In this document: positions 63,672-64,000 of the stretch, one piece after another
Position numbering within the stretch: the first letter of the stretch is position 1
Layout of the letters: each line of letters opens with the position of its first letter
From: an uncultured Pseudomonas sp.
Lineage (GTDB): Bacteria; Pseudomonadota; Gammaproteobacteria; Pseudomonadales; Pseudomonadaceae
NCBI RefSeq assembly: GCF_913777995.1
Contig: NZ_CAJYVE010000024.1
Coordinates: 186,001 to 250,000 of the forward strand
Direction: 5' to 3'
DNA: 64,000 bases
Made by a program: the position numbers and the translations under genes
Notes under the pieces: model-generated
Databases searched by the model: none
Seen by the model: the letters and a program-made list of their open reading frames with translations, nothing else
Told to the model about the DNA's origin: nothing

Positions 63672-64000
63672 TTAGCGCATTTCACGCTCGGCAGCAGACA
63701 GGCTTGCCTGGAATGCCTCACGCGCGAACTGGCGTTCCATGTAGTCGAGCAACGGCTTGGCTTGCCGTGGCAATTCGATACCCAAAACCGGCAAACGCCA
63801 GAGTATGGGCAGTAGACAGCAATCGACGAGACTTAGCTCATCACTGAGAAAAAACGGCTTGTCAGCGAACAGTGGCGATACCCCTGTCAGACTCTCGCGC
63901 AGCTCCTTGCGCGCCTGGACCCGATCACTCTCCTTGCAGCGCGGATCCAGGATCTTGTCCACCAGACCGCACCAGTCCCGCTGTATGCGATGTGCCAGCA
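63672..64000 (-). CDS. sspA: Stringent starvation protein A SspA, C-terminal part
   Basis: The last 108 codons of a gene running off the right edge. The GST-like C-terminal domain is recognisable ([36 protein letters not shown], ending [10 protein letters not shown]). SspA is an RNA-polymerase-associated stress regulator. The frame is open to the edge; the GTG at the VDK codon is internal, not a start. Seventeen bases before sspB, one operon. Confidence 0.93.
   Translation of the reverse strand, partial: LAHRIQRDWCGLVDKILDPRCKESDRVQARKELRESLTGVSPLFADKPFFLSDELSLVDCCLLPILWRLPVLGIELPRQAKPLLDYMERQFAREAFQASLSAAEREMR

Overview
The window is a high-GC gammaproteobacterial chromosome segment that reads as Pseudomonas, most likely the P. 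putida / P. fluorescens side of the genus. The evidence is the gene order (argP-argO-sodB-bifA, colRS next to the methyltransferase/wapQ operon, groESL-fxsA, the complete mra/dcw cell-division cluster, rnpB, lpoA-yraN-diaA-dolP-sspBA), the codon usage and a Pseudomonas-type REP pair. From memory the order largely follows P. aeruginosa PAO1 from about PA4361 to PA4428. No phage, insertion sequence, CRISPR array, tRNA or rRNA gene was seen. Nearly all of it is core genome, so most interest lies in regulatory DNA and a few poorly characterised gene sets.

Left part (1-12.2 kb): a partial gene, an extended-SDR epimerase, the arginine-responsive pair argP/argO, Fe-superoxide dismutase sodB, a 381-bp hairpin-rich intergenic region, the c-di-GMP phosphodiesterase bifA with a degenerate GGDQF motif, then a periplasmic module of an imelysin lipoprotein, a di-heme cytochrome lipoprotein, a second imelysin-like lipoprotein lacking the motif histidine, and a DUF1513 propeller protein. 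An orphan PspA/YjfJ-type coiled-coil gene follows on the other strand.

Middle-left (12.4-25 kb): the RND efflux pair mexV-mexW without an outer-membrane partner; the operon methyltransferase-wapQ-small secreted protein, with a good match to the published ColR box 66 bp upstream; the two-component system colRS; groESL behind a sigma-32-type promoter; fxsA; a HugZ/PNPOx-like protein and an SDR reductase.

Middle (25-39 kb): a DUF481 outer-membrane protein, an alkyltransferase-like DNA repair protein, muropeptide permease ampG, an MscS channel, yajQ and panE transcribed from overlapping divergent promoters, an orphan PAS histidine kinase, a PduO-type cobalamin adenosyltransferase, a Nudix/thiamine-phosphate-synthase fusion, argJ and secA.

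Right part (39-64 kb): dciA; then on the minus strand, in transcription order from the MraZ-regulated promoter near 57.85 kb, mraZ-rsmH-ftsL-ftsI-murE-murF-mraY-murD-ftsW-murG-murC-ddlB-ftsQ-ftsA-ftsZ, followed by lpxC with its own promoter and terminator. Most junctions from mraZ to ftsQ overlap by 1-11 nt, implying translational coupling. Upstream are rnpB with its own promoter, rsmI, and the plus-strand genes lpoA, yraN, diaA and dolP, which converge on sspB and the partial sspA through a bidirectional terminator. Several start codons were moved inward from the longest reading frame where a Shine-Dalgarno sequence, a neighbouring stop or family length argued for it; each case is noted.
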